DNA from: Actinomycetota bacterium
GTDB lineage: Bacteria > Actinomycetota > Actinomycetes > Nanopelagicales > Nanopelagicaceae
Assembly (NCBI GenBank): GCA_947372165.1
Contig: CANBSP010000004.1
Location: forward strand, 1 to 64,000
Direction of reading: 5' to 3'
DNA: 64,000 bases
The translations under genes were made by a program, and so were the position numbers. Below the pieces are notes generated by a model. The model saw only the letters and a program-made list of their open reading frames with translations, had not been told where the DNA came from and searched no databases. Shown here in pieces: positions 9,222 through 18,417 of the stretch (positions are counted from its first letter, which is position 1; each line of letters begins with the position of its first letter).

Positions 9222-10306
9222 AGAACAATAGAGTAATCACCGAAGAAGACATCATTAAGGATCGCAAGGGTCAGAAGACGAGCCGAATGTCCTTCATCGG
9301 CCGCGATATGGCTGTCGACCTAGGCACAGCGAACACCCTCGTCTATGTCCGCGGACGTGGCATTGTTTTGAACGAGCCATCTGTTGTGGCGATCAACCAA
9401 GATACTGGCGCCATTCTCGCAGTAGGTCTTGAGGCGAAGAACATGATCGGCCGTACGCCAGGAAATATCATCGCTATCCGTCCGCTCAAAGATGGCGTGA
9501 TCGCAGACTTTGATACAACAGAGCGAATGCTCCGTTACTTCATCCAGAAAGTTCACCGTCGTCGTTATTTGGCAAAGCCACGTATCGTCGTCTGCGTACC
9601 ATCAGGTATCACCGGCGTTGAACAGCGTGCGGTAAAGGATGCTGGCTATGCAGCTGGCGCCCGTAAGGTCTACATCATTGAAGAGCCAATGGCTGCTGCA
9701 ATCGGTGCGGGGCTTCCTATCCACGAACCAACTGGCAATATGGTCGTTGATATCGGTGGCGGAACCACAGAAGTCGCTGTGATCTCACTTGGCGGCATTG
9801 TTACAGCGCTCTCTATCCGCGTTGGCGGCGATGAACTCGACCAGGCGATTATCGACTGGGTTAAGCGCGAATACTCATTACTTCTCGGTGAGCGCACCGC
9901 AGAAGAGATCAAGATGGCGATCGGATCTGCATACCGCCTTCCTGGCGAACCAGATGCTGAAATTCGTGGTCGCGATCTTGCAACTGGTCTTCCAAAGACA
10001 ATTCGCGTATCTGCCGAAGATATTCGTAAGGCGCTTGAAGAGCCAGTGAACCAGATCGTTAATGCAGTGAAGAGCACGCTCGACAAGTGCCCACCTGAAT
10101 TAGCATCAGATCTCATGGATCGTGGAATCGTTCTCACCGGTGGCGGAGCATTGCTACGCGGACTCGATGAGCGTCTTCGCCAAGAGACTGGCATGCCAAT
10201 CCATATTTGCGATCGCCCATTGCAGGCCGTTGCCGAAGGTTCTGGCAAGTGCGTTGAAGAGTTTGAGGCCTTGGAGAAGGTCTTGATCTCAGAACCACGC
10301 CGTTAA
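9218..10306 (+). CDS. mreB: Rod shape-determining protein MreB
   Basis: Actin-like ATPase that forms membrane-associated filaments and guides lateral wall synthesis. The phosphate-1 motif is [20 protein letters not shown], phosphate-2 is [13 protein letters not shown], and the adenosine motif is [15 protein letters not shown] chose the ATG overlapping the ndk stop because AAAGGGG sits 6 bases upstream, giving 362 residues. Family members usually begin near [10 protein letters not shown], corresponding to an ATG at 9287, so about 23 charged residues may be a lineage extension or a start error. It heads mreB-mreC-mreD-mrdA-rodA. Confidence 0.95.
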   Translation: MKNNRVITEEDIIKDRKGQKTSRMSFIGRDMAVDLGTANTLVYVRGRGIVLNEPSVVAINQDTGAILAVGLEAKNMIGRTPGNIIAIRPLKDGVIADFDTTERMLRYFIQKVHRRRYLAKPRIVVCVPSGITGVEQRAVKDAGYAAGARKVYIIEEPMAAAIGAGLPIHEPTGNMVVDIGGGTTEVAVISLGGIVTALSIRVGGDELDQAIIDWVKREYSLLLGERTAEEIKMAIGSAYRLPGEPDAEIRGRDLATGLPKTIRVSAEDIRKALEEPVNQIVNAVKSTLDKCPPELASDLMDRGIVLTGGGALLRGLDERLRQETGMPIHICDRPLQAVAEGSGKCVEEFEALEKVLISEPRR

Positions 10307-10345
10307 TTTCGATTCTTCATCACCAATAAAAAAAAGAGGCGTTCG

Positions 10346-11320
10346 ATGGCACGTGGCGGAGGTAACCGGTCTCGGTTGTTGCTCGTCATTTTGCTGGTCA
10401 CCTCACTCTTTCTCGTCACGCTTGATCTTCGTGGATCCGGCGTAACGAATGGCTCGAGATCTGCGATTCAATCTTTCTTAGCACCAATTCAAAAGGGCGT
10501 CTCTGACTTCTTCGCACCAGTCGGTCGTTTCTTCGGCGATGTGAAGAACTTCCCCAATGTGAAGAATGAGATCGCTGCTCTTCAGAGCGAGAATGCAAAA
10601 CTCAAAAGCCAGGTCCTAGTAAATAAAGATATCCAGGGTCAACTCAAACAACTCAAAGGCGTACTTGATCTTGCCGGTCGTGGTGGTTATCGGACAGTTT
10701 CTGCTCGTGTGATCGGCCATGGATCCGCTGCGACCTTCTCGCAGACGATCACAATCGATGCCGGCACTTCAGATGGAGTGAACGTAGATAAGACCGTTAT
10801 CTCCGAACATGGCTTAGTAGGCGTCGTAAAGAGCGCCGAGGCTCATTCGGCGATCGTCTTATTGATGAGCGACCCAGCCTTCAAGGTCGGTGTTCGCATC
10901 GCCCGCAGTCAAAGTATCGGGGTCTTGAGCGGCACTGGTGGAAATAACTTCACTTTGCAGCTCCTTGATCCAGCTGGAGATATCCAGAAGGGCGATGTGC
11001 TCTTCACCAACGGCAGCGATAACAATCGACCATTCGTTCCTGGTGTTCCAACTGGACAGGTAATCGCAGTTGACCACACCTCAGCTACTCTTACACAAAC
11101 CGCAACAGTGAAGAGTTATAGCGATCTCGGGAACTTAGGTGTCGTCTCAGTCATTATCAGTGCACCAACAACAGCGCCGCACACCATGATCAATCCAACG
11201 CCTCGACCAACTGTCATTATCTATGTCACTCCGACTCCGACACCTTCGGCGACTGGAACTCCATCTCCAACGCCATCTCCCACTGCGTCGCCAACTTCGA
11301 CCAAAAAGGCGAAGAATTGA
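10346..11320 (+). CDS. mreC: Rod shape-determining protein MreC
   Basis: Bitopic membrane protein that links MreB to the periplasmic or exterior wall-synthesis enzymes. A single transmembrane segment spans about residues 10-27 after a basic N terminus. A coiled coil follows at about 75-105 (EIAALQSENAKLKSQV), then the two beta-barrel domains. The last 50 residues are a low-complexity Thr/Pro/Ser tail built on TPTPTPS-like repeats, likely a disordered extracellular linker. It has a good ribosome binding site (AAAAGAGG) and ends overlapping mreD. Confidence 0.93.
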   Translation: MARGGGNRSRLLLVILLVTSLFLVTLDLRGSGVTNGSRSAIQSFLAPIQKGVSDFFAPVGRFFGDVKNFPNVKNEIAALQSENAKLKSQVLVNKDIQGQLKQLKGVLDLAGRGGYRTVSARVIGHGSAATFSQTITIDAGTSDGVNVDKTVISEHGLVGVVKSAEAHSAIVLLMSDPAFKVGVRIARSQSIGVLSGTGGNNFTLQLLDPAGDIQKGDVLFTNGSDNNRPFVPGVPTGQVIAVDHTSATLTQTATVKSYSDLGNLGVVSVIISAPTTAPHTMINPTPRPTVIIYVTPTPTPSATGTPSPTPSPTASPTSTKKAKN

Positions 11321-11838
11321 GTCCCGTTCGAATCGGCTTTAATGCCAGCCTGCTCTTGGTCGTCTTCTTACTTCAAGAGACCTTGATCTCGCGCATGCAC
11401 TTACCGCTTTCTGGTTTCTCTTTTTATCTTGCAGTGCTTCTCCTTATGGTCTTGCTTGAGAATAGAACTGGTGCTGTCATTCTCGGTTTTGTCGGTGGCA
11501 TGATTCTCGATCTCTCACCAGCATCTGAATCACCTTTCGGGCAATGGGCTTTGATCATCACCGCAATCTCTTATCTCATTGCGGTCAATGCTGAAAGTAT
11601 TGATGAGATTGTGGGTCGACCGGTTGGCCTTGGTCTCTTTGTCGCGCTTGGCACCTCACTCTCACTTGTCGCCTATCTCTTGATGAATGGTCTGCTCGGA
11701 CTTGCGACTGGCACAGCAGGACGTGATGCACTTGTCATACTCGGGAACTTCTTCTGGACGATGCTTCTTGCACCATTCTTCATGCCCCTACTCATCGTGA
11801 TTCGTGATGCAACGATCGGTTCGCGCGAGCGGATATGA
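11317..11838 (+). CDS. mreD: Rod shape-determining protein MreD
   Basis: Small integral membrane protein of the elongasome, 173 residues, with about five hydrophobic helices and little else. The assignment rests mostly on its position between mreC and the PBP2 gene, together with the hydropathy pattern. The start is TTG, overlapping the mreC stop (TTGA). It in turn overlaps mrdA by 4 bases (ATGA). Coupled starts suggest fixed stoichiometry of the elongasome parts. Confidence 0.87.
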   Translation: MSPVRIGFNASLLLVVFLLQETLISRMHLPLSGFSFYLAVLLLMVLLENRTGAVILGFVGGMILDLSPASESPFGQWALIITAISYLIAVNAESIDEIVGRPVGLGLFVALGTSLSLVAYLLMNGLLGLATGTAGRDALVILGNFFWTMLLAPFFMPLLIVIRDATIGSRERI

Positions 11839-13934
11839 ATCAACGTTCTCGGCTCAGTCTGATTGTCACCCAGACCCTTGTTCTCTCACTCATGCTCGCA
11901 CTCTTCGGGCGCCTCTTCTTCCTGCAGGTAGCGAGCGGTCTTAAATACCAGAGCGCCGCGCTGAGCATTCAGAGCCGTGACATCGTGAACCCAGCGATTC
12001 GCGGGGCCATCACCGATAGTTCGGGCATACCTCTTGCCATGGATCGACCTGGCATGCAGATTACGGTCAATCGAAGTGCCGTCGATGAATTACCCGATAA
12101 GGGGAGTGCAGTCTTCGCTCAACTTGGAAAACTCCTTGGCATGAGTGCAGCCCAGGTCTTTACTAAGACCAGACTCTGTGGCGAATTAGCAATCGGTCAA
12201 CGCAGCGGATGCTGGAACGGAACTCGCCAACAACCCATTCCGCTGACTAAGTTGGCGACGGAGGCGCAGGCGCTCAAAGTATTAGAGAACCCAACCATCT
12301 TCCCTGGTGTCGATGCGGCGCCGGTTCCGATTCGAAGTTATCCAGCACTTGCCGGCGAAAATGCTGCTCACGTCTTGGGTTACACCGGCGTAGTCACCGA
12401 TGCTGACCTCGCGGACACAACCAAGCATTTCTATCGAAATGAGATTGTTGGAAAGTCCGGACTGGAATATGTCTATGACAACTACTTGCGAGGTACACCT
12501 GGTGTGAAAACTCTGATCGTCGACCGCAAAGAAGCGATTACCTCGGTATCGCAGAATACCTCGCCAACACCTGGCAACAACCTGGTCACTCATCTTGATG
12601 CGAGATTGCAGTCGGCAACTGAGGCGGCACTTGCTTCATCAGTGAAACGATCGCGCTCGTTGGGCTATCACGCAGATTCTGGCGCCGCTGTTGTCATGGA
12701 TGTGAAAAACGGTGCGATTCTTGCGATGGCCTCTTACCCAACATATGACCCCAATATGTGGCAGAAGGGATTGACGACTCAGCAGGCGAAGGATCTCTTT
12801 AGTACGGCAACAGGCGTCCCTGCTCTCTCTCGAGCTATTCAAGGTGAATACGCTCCGGCCTCAACTTTCAAGGCGCTCTCCATCGTTGCGGCATCTTCTG
12901 CAAAGTACAACCTCAATGCCCTGTATGACTGTCCGGCTTCGCTTAAAGTCGGCACACAGCTCTTTAGAAATTTTGAAACCAAATCCCAAGGCCATATCAA
13001 TATGACGGAAGCGATCGCTGTCTCGTGTGACACGATCTGGTACCAAATCGCCTTCGATCAATGGCTTAAAGATGGTGGACTTAGCCCACATCCATCGCTC
13101 AACGATTACTTCTTCAATGCCGCCCGCGGTTTCGGCGTTGGTAAGAAGACGGGCATTGATCTGCCAGGGGAGTTATCTGGACGTCTTCCTGATCGTCAGT
13201 GGAAGCAGGCTTACTACGATGCGAATAAGAACTTCTTCTGTAACTATACAAAGCGCGCTAAGCCATCTGACCTTACGCCGTATCTGATTGCGATCGCACA
13301 CGAGAATTGTCTGGATGGAAATAAGTTACGTGCCGGCGACGCCGTTAACTTTGCGATTGGACAGGGCGATACTCTCGTAACCCCACTTCAGCTCACCGAT
13401 ATTTACGCATCGATTGCAAATGGCGGAACGCTGTGGAAGCCACAAGTGGCGAAGGCGGTCATCACACCGAAGGGTGAAGTCATCAAGACATTCTCACCAG
13501 TCATCAATGGCAAGGCACCTGTGACGAAGTCAGATATCGCCTTTTTACATACCGCCCTGCGAGCTGTTGCTACCCGAGGAACTGCTGCTGGCGTCTTTGC
13601 AAATTACCCTATTGAAGTCGCTGGCAAAACAGGCACAGGCCAAGTACTTGGTCGCAATCCAAATGGTTCGGCCAAAGATGACACATCGTGGTTTGCATCC
13701 TTCGCACCTGCTGCGTCACCTCGATATGCCGTCGTGATGATGGTAAGTCAGGGTGGATTCGGTGCTTCAGTTTCGGCCGTGGGCGTTAAAGATATTTATT
13801 CTGCGCTCTTTGGCGTGGTCGGCAATAAGGTTGACCCCGCGAAGGCGATCTTCCCAAGCAGTGGTCCATCAGCGGCGCTGCCAAAGGTCGATCCTAAATA
13901 TGCCAAATTAGCTGCGGGGACGGTGACTAAATGA
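11835..13934 (+). CDS. mrdA: Penicillin-binding protein 2, elongasome transpeptidase
   Basis: Class B penicillin-binding protein that crosslinks peptidoglycan during elongation. The N-terminal membrane anchor covers about residues 8-32, followed by the dimerisation/pedestal domain. Active-site motifs are SxxK at Ser343-Lys346 (PASTFK), SxD at Ser397-Asp399 (SCDT), and KTG at 598-600 (AGKTGTG). At 699 residues it is normal. It overlaps both mreD and rodA by 4 bases, so the transpeptidase and its glycosyltransferase partner RodA are co-translated. Confidence 0.94.
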   Translation: MNQRSRLSLIVTQTLVLSLMLALFGRLFFLQVASGLKYQSAALSIQSRDIVNPAIRGAITDSSGIPLAMDRPGMQITVNRSAVDELPDKGSAVFAQLGKLLGMSAAQVFTKTRLCGELAIGQRSGCWNGTRQQPIPLTKLATEAQALKVLENPTIFPGVDAAPVPIRSYPALAGENAAHVLGYTGVVTDADLADTTKHFYRNEIVGKSGLEYVYDNYLRGTPGVKTLIVDRKEAITSVSQNTSPTPGNNLVTHLDARLQSATEAALASSVKRSRSLGYHADSGAAVVMDVKNGAILAMASYPTYDPNMWQKGLTTQQAKDLFSTATGVPALSRAIQGEYAPASTFKALSIVAASSAKYNLNALYDCPASLKVGTQLFRNFETKSQGHINMTEAIAVSCDTIWYQIAFDQWLKDGGLSPHPSLNDYFFNAARGFGVGKKTGIDLPGELSGRLPDRQWKQAYYDANKNFFCNYTKRAKPSDLTPYLIAIAHENCLDGNKLRAGDAVNFAIGQGDTLVTPLQLTDIYASIANGGTLWKPQVAKAVITPKGEVIKTFSPVINGKAPVTKSDIAFLHTALRAVATRGTAAGVFANYPIEVAGKTGTGQVLGRNPNGSAKDDTSWFASFAPAASPRYAVVMMVSQGGFGASVSAVGVKDIYSALFGVVGNKVDPAKAIFPSSGPSAALPKVDPKYAKLAAGTVTK

Positions 13935-15085
13935 GCCGGTTATTAGGCGAAGGTCGTCGCGCGCGGTCATTCCGCAACAATATTTCGGGTTATGACAAGC
14001 AACTCAATTTTGCAGTGGGTGCCTTGCTCCTAATCGGAACCCTTCTTGTCTGGGCTGCAACTCGCCAATGGTTTGCTTCGCAAGGTCTGGACCCTCAGTA
14101 CTACGTGAAGCGCCATGTACTTAACATCATCATTGGCCTCTTGCTTGCTTATGGCACAACACTTGTTGATTACCGGCTACTTCGTGCCTACACACCATTT
14201 GTGTGGGGTGCCGGCGTGCTTGGGTTAGTGGCAGTTCTTATTCCTGGAATCGGCAGCACCATTAACGGTGCGAAGGCATGGATCTCATTTCCTGGTGGCT
14301 TCACCCTTCAACCAGCCGAACTTGCAAAGATTGCGGTCATTATCGGAATGGCGATGCTGCTCGCCGAAGCTCGCGATAAAGATTCTGCCCCATCACACAA
14401 AGATGTGATGAAGTCACTTGTCGTCGCACTTGTTCCGATGGCACTCATCATGCTCGAACCAGATCTCGGCGAAGCGTTGATCATCTCTGCGGCCGTTATT
14501 GCAATCATCGGAGTATCAGGCGCCCCAAGTCGATGGGTGATCGGCTTACTTCTTGTTGGTGTACTTACTGGCTTTGTGGCAGTTAAAGCCGGCGTGATTC
14601 ATGAATACCAAGTGAAGCGCTTGCAATCATTTGTGAATCCTTCGGCAGACCCACAGCAGAGTGGATATCAACTACGGCAATCACGCATCACTATTGGTTC
14701 TGGTGGAATTATTGGTCGCGGCCTCTTTAATGGCCCGCAGACAAATGGTCGCTTTGTGCCAGAACAGCAGACTGACTTTATCTTTACGGTAGCTGGTGAA
14801 GAACTCGGCTTCCTTGGTTCGGGATTCATCTTGCTGCTCTTTGGACTCTTCTTTGTTCGAGCCTTTGCGATCGCATCACGGACGACCGATATCTTCGGGC
14901 GACTGGTATGTATTGGCGTGATCGCCTGGTTCGCATTCCAAGCTTTCGAGAATATGGGGATGACGATGGGGCTGATGCCGATGACCGGCGTCCCACTCCC
15001 ATTTATGTCCTATGGTGGGTCGAGTATGTTCGCCAATTTGGTCGGACTTGGCCTGCTCCAGAGCGTGCATTTGAGATCACGCTAA
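13931..15085 (+). CDS. rodA: RodA, SEDS-family peptidoglycan glycosyltransferase
   Basis: Polytopic SEDS protein that polymerises lipid II and partners with PBP2. It has about ten hydrophobic helices in 384 residues. The SEDS signatures are visible, including QPAELAKIA near residue 120, the catalytic-region EPDLGEALI, and the late FMSYGGSSM motif. The arginine-rich cytoplasmic N terminus precedes the first helix. It is the last gene of the mreB operon. A hairpin (TCTGCC/GGCAGA, 15089-15108) lies just after the stop, but without a T tract. Confidence 0.94.
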   Translation: MSRLLGEGRRARSFRNNISGYDKQLNFAVGALLLIGTLLVWAATRQWFASQGLDPQYYVKRHVLNIIIGLLLAYGTTLVDYRLLRAYTPFVWGAGVLGLVAVLIPGIGSTINGAKAWISFPGGFTLQPAELAKIAVIIGMAMLLAEARDKDSAPSHKDVMKSLVVALVPMALIMLEPDLGEALIISAAVIAIIGVSGAPSRWVIGLLLVGVLTGFVAVKAGVIHEYQVKRLQSFVNPSADPQQSGYQLRQSRITIGSGGIIGRGLFNGPQTNGRFVPEQQTDFIFTVAGEELGFLGSGFILLLFGLFFVRAFAIASRTTDIFGRLVCIGVIAWFAFQAFENMGMTMGLMPMTGVPLPFMSYGGSSMFANLVGLGLLQSVHLRSR

Positions 15086-15270
15086 CCATCTGCCATACTT
15101 TCGGCAGAGTAATTGCGCCTCACCCGCCGAATCTGCTGATTCTGGTCAGGGCCGAGAAGTTCGCGAACTCGAAGATTTTATGTAGAACGAACTCACCGTT
15201 GGGTTCAAGGGATCGCTCGAAAGAGTTGAGACCTCGCCAAGATTGATTACAGGATTGAGGATTTACCGTT
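15086..15270 (+). promoter_or_regulatory. rodA-rne gap: hairpin, palindrome and rne leader
   Basis: This 185-base gap has no gene. It contains a hairpin at 15089-15108 just after rodA, and a perfect 12-base palindrome AGTTCGCGAACT at 15158-15169. A further imperfect inverted repeat GAACTC/GGGTTC follows at about 15190-15207. The rne ribosome binding site is GAGGA, about 10 bases before the ATG. The palindrome could be an operator or part of the rne 5' leader. No promoter is clear. Confidence 0.35.
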
Positions 15271-17532
15271 ATGGCTCCTGAGCCAAAAAAGTCGCGTAAG
15301 CGAACCGTAAAAAAGGTCGCTGAAAAGAGTGAGAAGCCAAGTAAGAAGAAGGCTGCCGCTGAAGAGTCCCAGACTGCACCAGCTGTAGCGAGCGAACCTG
15401 CCGCCGAAGCTGCGCCAAAGCGCGTCAAGAAGGCTGCCGCTATTCCAGTGCCGCTCTTCCAAGCAGCTCCTGAGGTTGTCGCCCCTAAGAAGAGTGTTAA
15501 GAAGGTCGCTGCTAAGCCTGAGGCATCAGAAGAATCGTCATCTACCTCTAAAACATCTGCCCCAGCATCGTCTGATGATGGTGCATCCGATAATTCAGAA
15601 CGCCCAAGCCGTAATCGCAATCGCCGTCGTGGTGGCCGCGGTCGCAATGGATCAAATCCAAAGGCTGAAGGCGATCTCGATATTGATGATTCCGATAGCG
15701 ATGATAAAGATCCTGGTCACATCTCGAATGAAGATGAGGGCGAAGAATCTGGATCTCCACATCGCCGTCGTCGCCGTCGCCGCGCACGCGGTGAAGGTGT
15801 CACACCGGGCGAGACTGTCGATGAAGATGGCGTAGTCACTGTTGTTAAGGTTCGCGAACCTCGCAGCGCTGATGATCGTCCGACTCGTACCGATCGCAGC
15901 AGCCGCAATGATCGCAATGATCGAAGCGGACGCAATAACCGTCGGGACCGCAATGACCGCAATGATCGTAATGATCGTGGTGGCCGTGACCGTTATGACC
16001 GCGAACCACGTGAGTTCACTCGCCGTCGCGGAACCATCATTACCGAAGCAGAGTTCCTTGCTCGTCGTGAATCAGTGGATCGCCAGATGTTGGTTCGCCA
16101 GGTTGGTGATCGCACTCAGATCGCTGTTCTTGAAGACAAGATCATGGTCGAGCACTACGTCAATCGAAATTCAAATATTTCCTATGTCGGCAATGTCTAT
16201 CTAGGCCGCGTTCAAAACGTGCTTCCTTCGATGGAAGCTGCCTTCGTCGATATCGGCAAGGGCCGCAACGCAGTGCTTTACGCAGGTGAAGTGAACTGGG
16301 ATGCAGCAGGGCTGAGCGACAGCGCTCCTCGCAAGATCGAGCATGTGCTCAAGACTGGCCAATCTGTCTTAGTACAGGTGACAAAGGATCCAATCGGACA
16401 GAAGGGTGCGCGCCTTACAAGCCAGATCAGCTTGCCAGGTCGTTACCTCGTCTATGTTCCTGGTGGTGGCATGAGCGGTATTAGCCGTCGTCTTCCTGAC
16501 CAAGAGCGTAGCCGTTTGAAATCTATCCTTAAGAATTTGATTCCAGAAGAGGCCGGCGTCATCGTACGTACTGCTTCTGAAGGAGCGAGTGAAGAAGAAC
16601 TCGAACGCGATGTCCTGCGCTTGAAGACGCAATGGGAAGATATTCAAGAGAAGGCTGAAAATCCTTCGACATCTGCGCCATCACTTCTTTACAGCGAACC
16701 TGATCTCACCGTTCGCGTCATCCGCGATATCTTTAATGAAGATTTCCAGAAGTTAGTCGTCCAAGGCGAAGAGGCTTGGGATGACATCAATAATTATCTC
16801 GGCCATATTGCACCAGAACTCACTGCAAAGATCGAAAAGTGGACTGGCTCTCGCGATATGTTCGTCGAACATCGTATTGAAGAGCAGCTGGCTAAAGCAT
16901 TTGATCGAAAGGTCTATCTACCATCCGGTGGATCCCTTGTTATCGATCGCACCGAAGCGATGATCGTGATCGATGTGAACACCGGTAAATTCATCGGTAA
17001 GGGCGGCAATCTTGAAGAGACTGTCACAAAGAACAACCTTGAAGCAGCTGAAGAAATTGCACGCCAACTTCGCTTGCGCGATATGGGCGGAATCATCGTC
17101 ATCGACTTCATCGATATGGCCCTTGAATCCAACCGAGACCACGTTCTACGACGTCTCGTTGAATGTCTTGGTCGCGATCGCACCAAGCATCAGGTTGCCG
17201 AAGTAACATCACTTGGACTTGTTCAGATGACTCGTAAGCGCGTTGGCCAGGGCTTGATTGAAGCCTTCTCAACAACCTGTGAATCATGTGGCGGACGCGG
17301 AATCCACATCCACTCCGAACCAGTAAAGAAGACTGCGCTCGATAAGGATATGGATCAGCGATATGTCCCTCAGAGTTATGACGACGAGGAAGAGGCCCCG
17401 GCAGCAGCCCAGGCCGACGCCCCAGAGTCAGCCCCAGAGTCAGCCCCAGAGCCTGCCCACTCCGAATCAGGCAAGCCACCGGCTCGCCGACGTCGCCGGG
17501 CGGTCAGCACGGGGATCATTACGCCCGAATAA
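15271..17532 (+). CDS. rne: Ribonuclease E/G family endoribonuclease
   Basis: Central enzyme of rRNA maturation and mRNA decay. The long N-terminal extension (about residues 1-250) is low complexity: Lys/Ala-rich, then Arg-rich (RNRRRGGRG), acidic, poly-Arg, then Asp-Arg-Asn repeats. This is typical of actinobacterial RNase E, whose disordered region is N-terminal. The S1 domain begins near residue 290. The catalytic DNase I-like segment contains the paired metal-binding aspartates in VIDVNTG and IDFIDM. The zinc-link motif CESCGGRG lies near residue 670. A short Ala/Pro/Glu repeat and an RRRRR patch end the 753-residue protein. Confidence 0.95.
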   Translation: MAPEPKKSRKRTVKKVAEKSEKPSKKKAAAEESQTAPAVASEPAAEAAPKRVKKAAAIPVPLFQAAPEVVAPKKSVKKVAAKPEASEESSSTSKTSAPASSDDGASDNSERPSRNRNRRRGGRGRNGSNPKAEGDLDIDDSDSDDKDPGHISNEDEGEESGSPHRRRRRRRARGEGVTPGETVDEDGVVTVVKVREPRSADDRPTRTDRSSRNDRNDRSGRNNRRDRNDRNDRNDRGGRDRYDREPREFTRRRGTIITEAEFLARRESVDRQMLVRQVGDRTQIAVLEDKIMVEHYVNRNSNISYVGNVYLGRVQNVLPSMEAAFVDIGKGRNAVLYAGEVNWDAAGLSDSAPRKIEHVLKTGQSVLVQVTKDPIGQKGARLTSQISLPGRYLVYVPGGGMSGISRRLPDQERSRLKSILKNLIPEEAGVIVRTASEGASEEELERDVLRLKTQWEDIQEKAENPSTSAPSLLYSEPDLTVRVIRDIFNEDFQKLVVQGEEAWDDINNYLGHIAPELTAKIEKWTGSRDMFVEHRIEEQLAKAFDRKVYLPSGGSLVIDRTEAMIVIDVNTGKFIGKGGNLEETVTKNNLEAAEEIARQLRLRDMGGIIVIDFIDMALESNRDHVLRRLVECLGRDRTKHQVAEVTSLGLVQMTRKRVGQGLIEAFSTTCESCGGRGIHIHSEPVKKTALDKDMDQRYVPQSYDDEEEAPAAAQADAPESAPESAPEPAHSESGKPPARRRRRAVSTGIITPE
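15895..16010 (+). repeat. In-frame Asp-Arg-Asn codon repeats in rne
   Basis: Degenerate short tandem repeats of the type CGC-AAT-GAT or CGT-AAT-GAC encode a DRND-like tract in the disordered N-terminal arm of RNase E. Such tracts are expected to bind RNA and to vary in copy number between strains. Confidence 0.75.
17419..17454 (+). repeat. Three 12-base tandem repeats near the rne 3' end
   Basis: The unit GCCCCAGAGTCA occurs twice exactly and a third time with two changes at the end, encoding Ala-Pro-Glu-Ser units. It is in frame, so copy number changes would only alter the length of the C-terminal linker. Confidence 0.8.
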
Positions 17533-17558
17533 TCTGAAATTGGTCAGATTTACCCAGT

Positions 17559-17671
17559 TTGACCTCAAGGGTCGCTAATCCGTACCCTTACCCTCTGCCC
17601 GAGTGAAGCTCGGTGCTCGTCAAATAGGCCTCAACTGAGGTCGCTCGAATGAACTGTAGGAAGGTGTCACT
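17559..17671 (+). promoter_or_regulatory. Candidate rplU-rpmA promoter and leader
   Basis: TTGACC (17559-17564), an 18-base spacer and TACCCT (17583-17588) form a reasonable promoter, predicting a start near 17595 and a leader of about 75 bases. The leader holds a perfect 5-base-pair hairpin CCGAG/CTCGG (17599-17613) and an AGGAAGG ribosome binding site before the GTG. The hairpin could be part of an L21 autoregulatory leader, but that is speculative. Confidence 0.45.
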
Positions 17672-17980
17672 GTGTACGCGATTGTTAAAGCAGGCGGCCG
17701 TCAAGAGAAGGTTGCCGTCGGCGACACCATTACTGTCGATCGTATCAATGCAAAGGTAGGCGCATCGGTATCTTTCCCAGCACTTCTTCTCGTTGAAGGC
17801 GCAAATGTCACAACCGATCCAAAGACTCTCGCTGGCGTAAAGGTTGCAGGCGAAATTCTTGAAGAGACCAAGGGTCCAAAGATCGACATTCTTCGTTACA
17901 AGAACAAGACCGGCTATCGCCGTCGTCAAGGTTTCCGTTCCCAGCTTACGCGCGTGAAGATCACCGCGATTAGCAAATAA
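17672..17980 (+). CDS. rplU: 50S ribosomal protein L21
   Basis: Large-subunit protein bound to 23S rRNA. The 102-residue length and the N terminus [14 protein letters not shown] are diagnostic, as is the C-terminal [21 protein letters not shown] rRNA-binding segment. The start is GTG, with AGGAAGG upstream. rpmA follows after about 50 bases, the universal L21-L27 pairing, and the pair is closed by a strong terminator. Confidence 0.97.
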   Translation: MYAIVKAGGRQEKVAVGDTITVDRINAKVGASVSFPALLLVEGANVTTDPKTLAGVKVAGEILEETKGPKIDILRYKNKTGYRRRQGFRSQLTRVKITAISK

Positions 17981-18031
17981 TTTTTTAGCCACATAAGAGC
18001 GTTAAGAGAGAGTTAAGGAAGAAGGTGGGAA

Positions 18032-18292
18032 ATGGCAAGTAAAAAGGGAGTCTCCTCCACACGAAATGGTCGCGACTCAAATGCGCAGTACCTCGGAATT
18101 AAGCGTTTTGGTGGTCAGGTTGTAAAGGCCGGCGAGATCCTCGTTCGCCAGCGCGGAACTGTCTTCCACCCAGGTGCACAGGTTGGTATCGGCAAGGATG
18201 ACACCTTGTTCGCACTATCAGCTGGTGTTGTTGAGTTTGGAAAAGCTCGCGGTCGCAAGGTCGTTAACATCGTTCCTGTACCTGTCGCCTAA
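18032..18292 (+). CDS. rpmA: 50S ribosomal protein L27
   Basis: Large-subunit protein whose N-terminal tail reaches the peptidyl transferase centre. The 86 residues include the conserved segment [21 protein letters not shown] and the motif [10 protein letters not shown]. The N terminus MASKKGVSS is the short, unprocessed actinobacterial type, not the Firmicutes form with a cleaved leader. A GAAGGTGGGAA ribosome binding stretch precedes the ATG. Confidence 0.97.
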   Translation: MASKKGVSSTRNGRDSNAQYLGIKRFGGQVVKAGEILVRQRGTVFHPGAQVGIGKDDTLFALSAGVVEFGKARGRKVVNIVPVPVA

Positions 18293-18309
18293 CTAGCGGA
18301 TTATCATTT

Positions 18310-18343
18310 AGCGGGTCCGCGCTCTGCGCGGCCCGCTTTTTTA
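18310..18343 (+). terminator. Intrinsic terminator after rpmA
   Basis: A 12-base-pair GC-rich stem with a single bulged T (18310-18322 with 18326-18337) and a TCT loop leads into six T residues. It separates the rplU-rpmA transcript from obgE. Confidence 0.93.
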
Positions 18344-18417
18344 TTGCAAGAGAAGACTCGGAATAAGTAACTCGCAAGAACGAACTCGCGTTAATAAGTA
18401 GAAGGGAGAGGCAAGAG

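Noticed and set aside
9670-10248. 192-residue minus-strand ORF opposite mreB
   Set aside because: Low-complexity Ser/Pro/Arg composition typical of antisense frames in GAT/ATC-rich genes.
15895-16010. Possible CRISPR-like array
   Set aside because: Short in-frame codon repeats with no spacers, inside the RNase E coding region.
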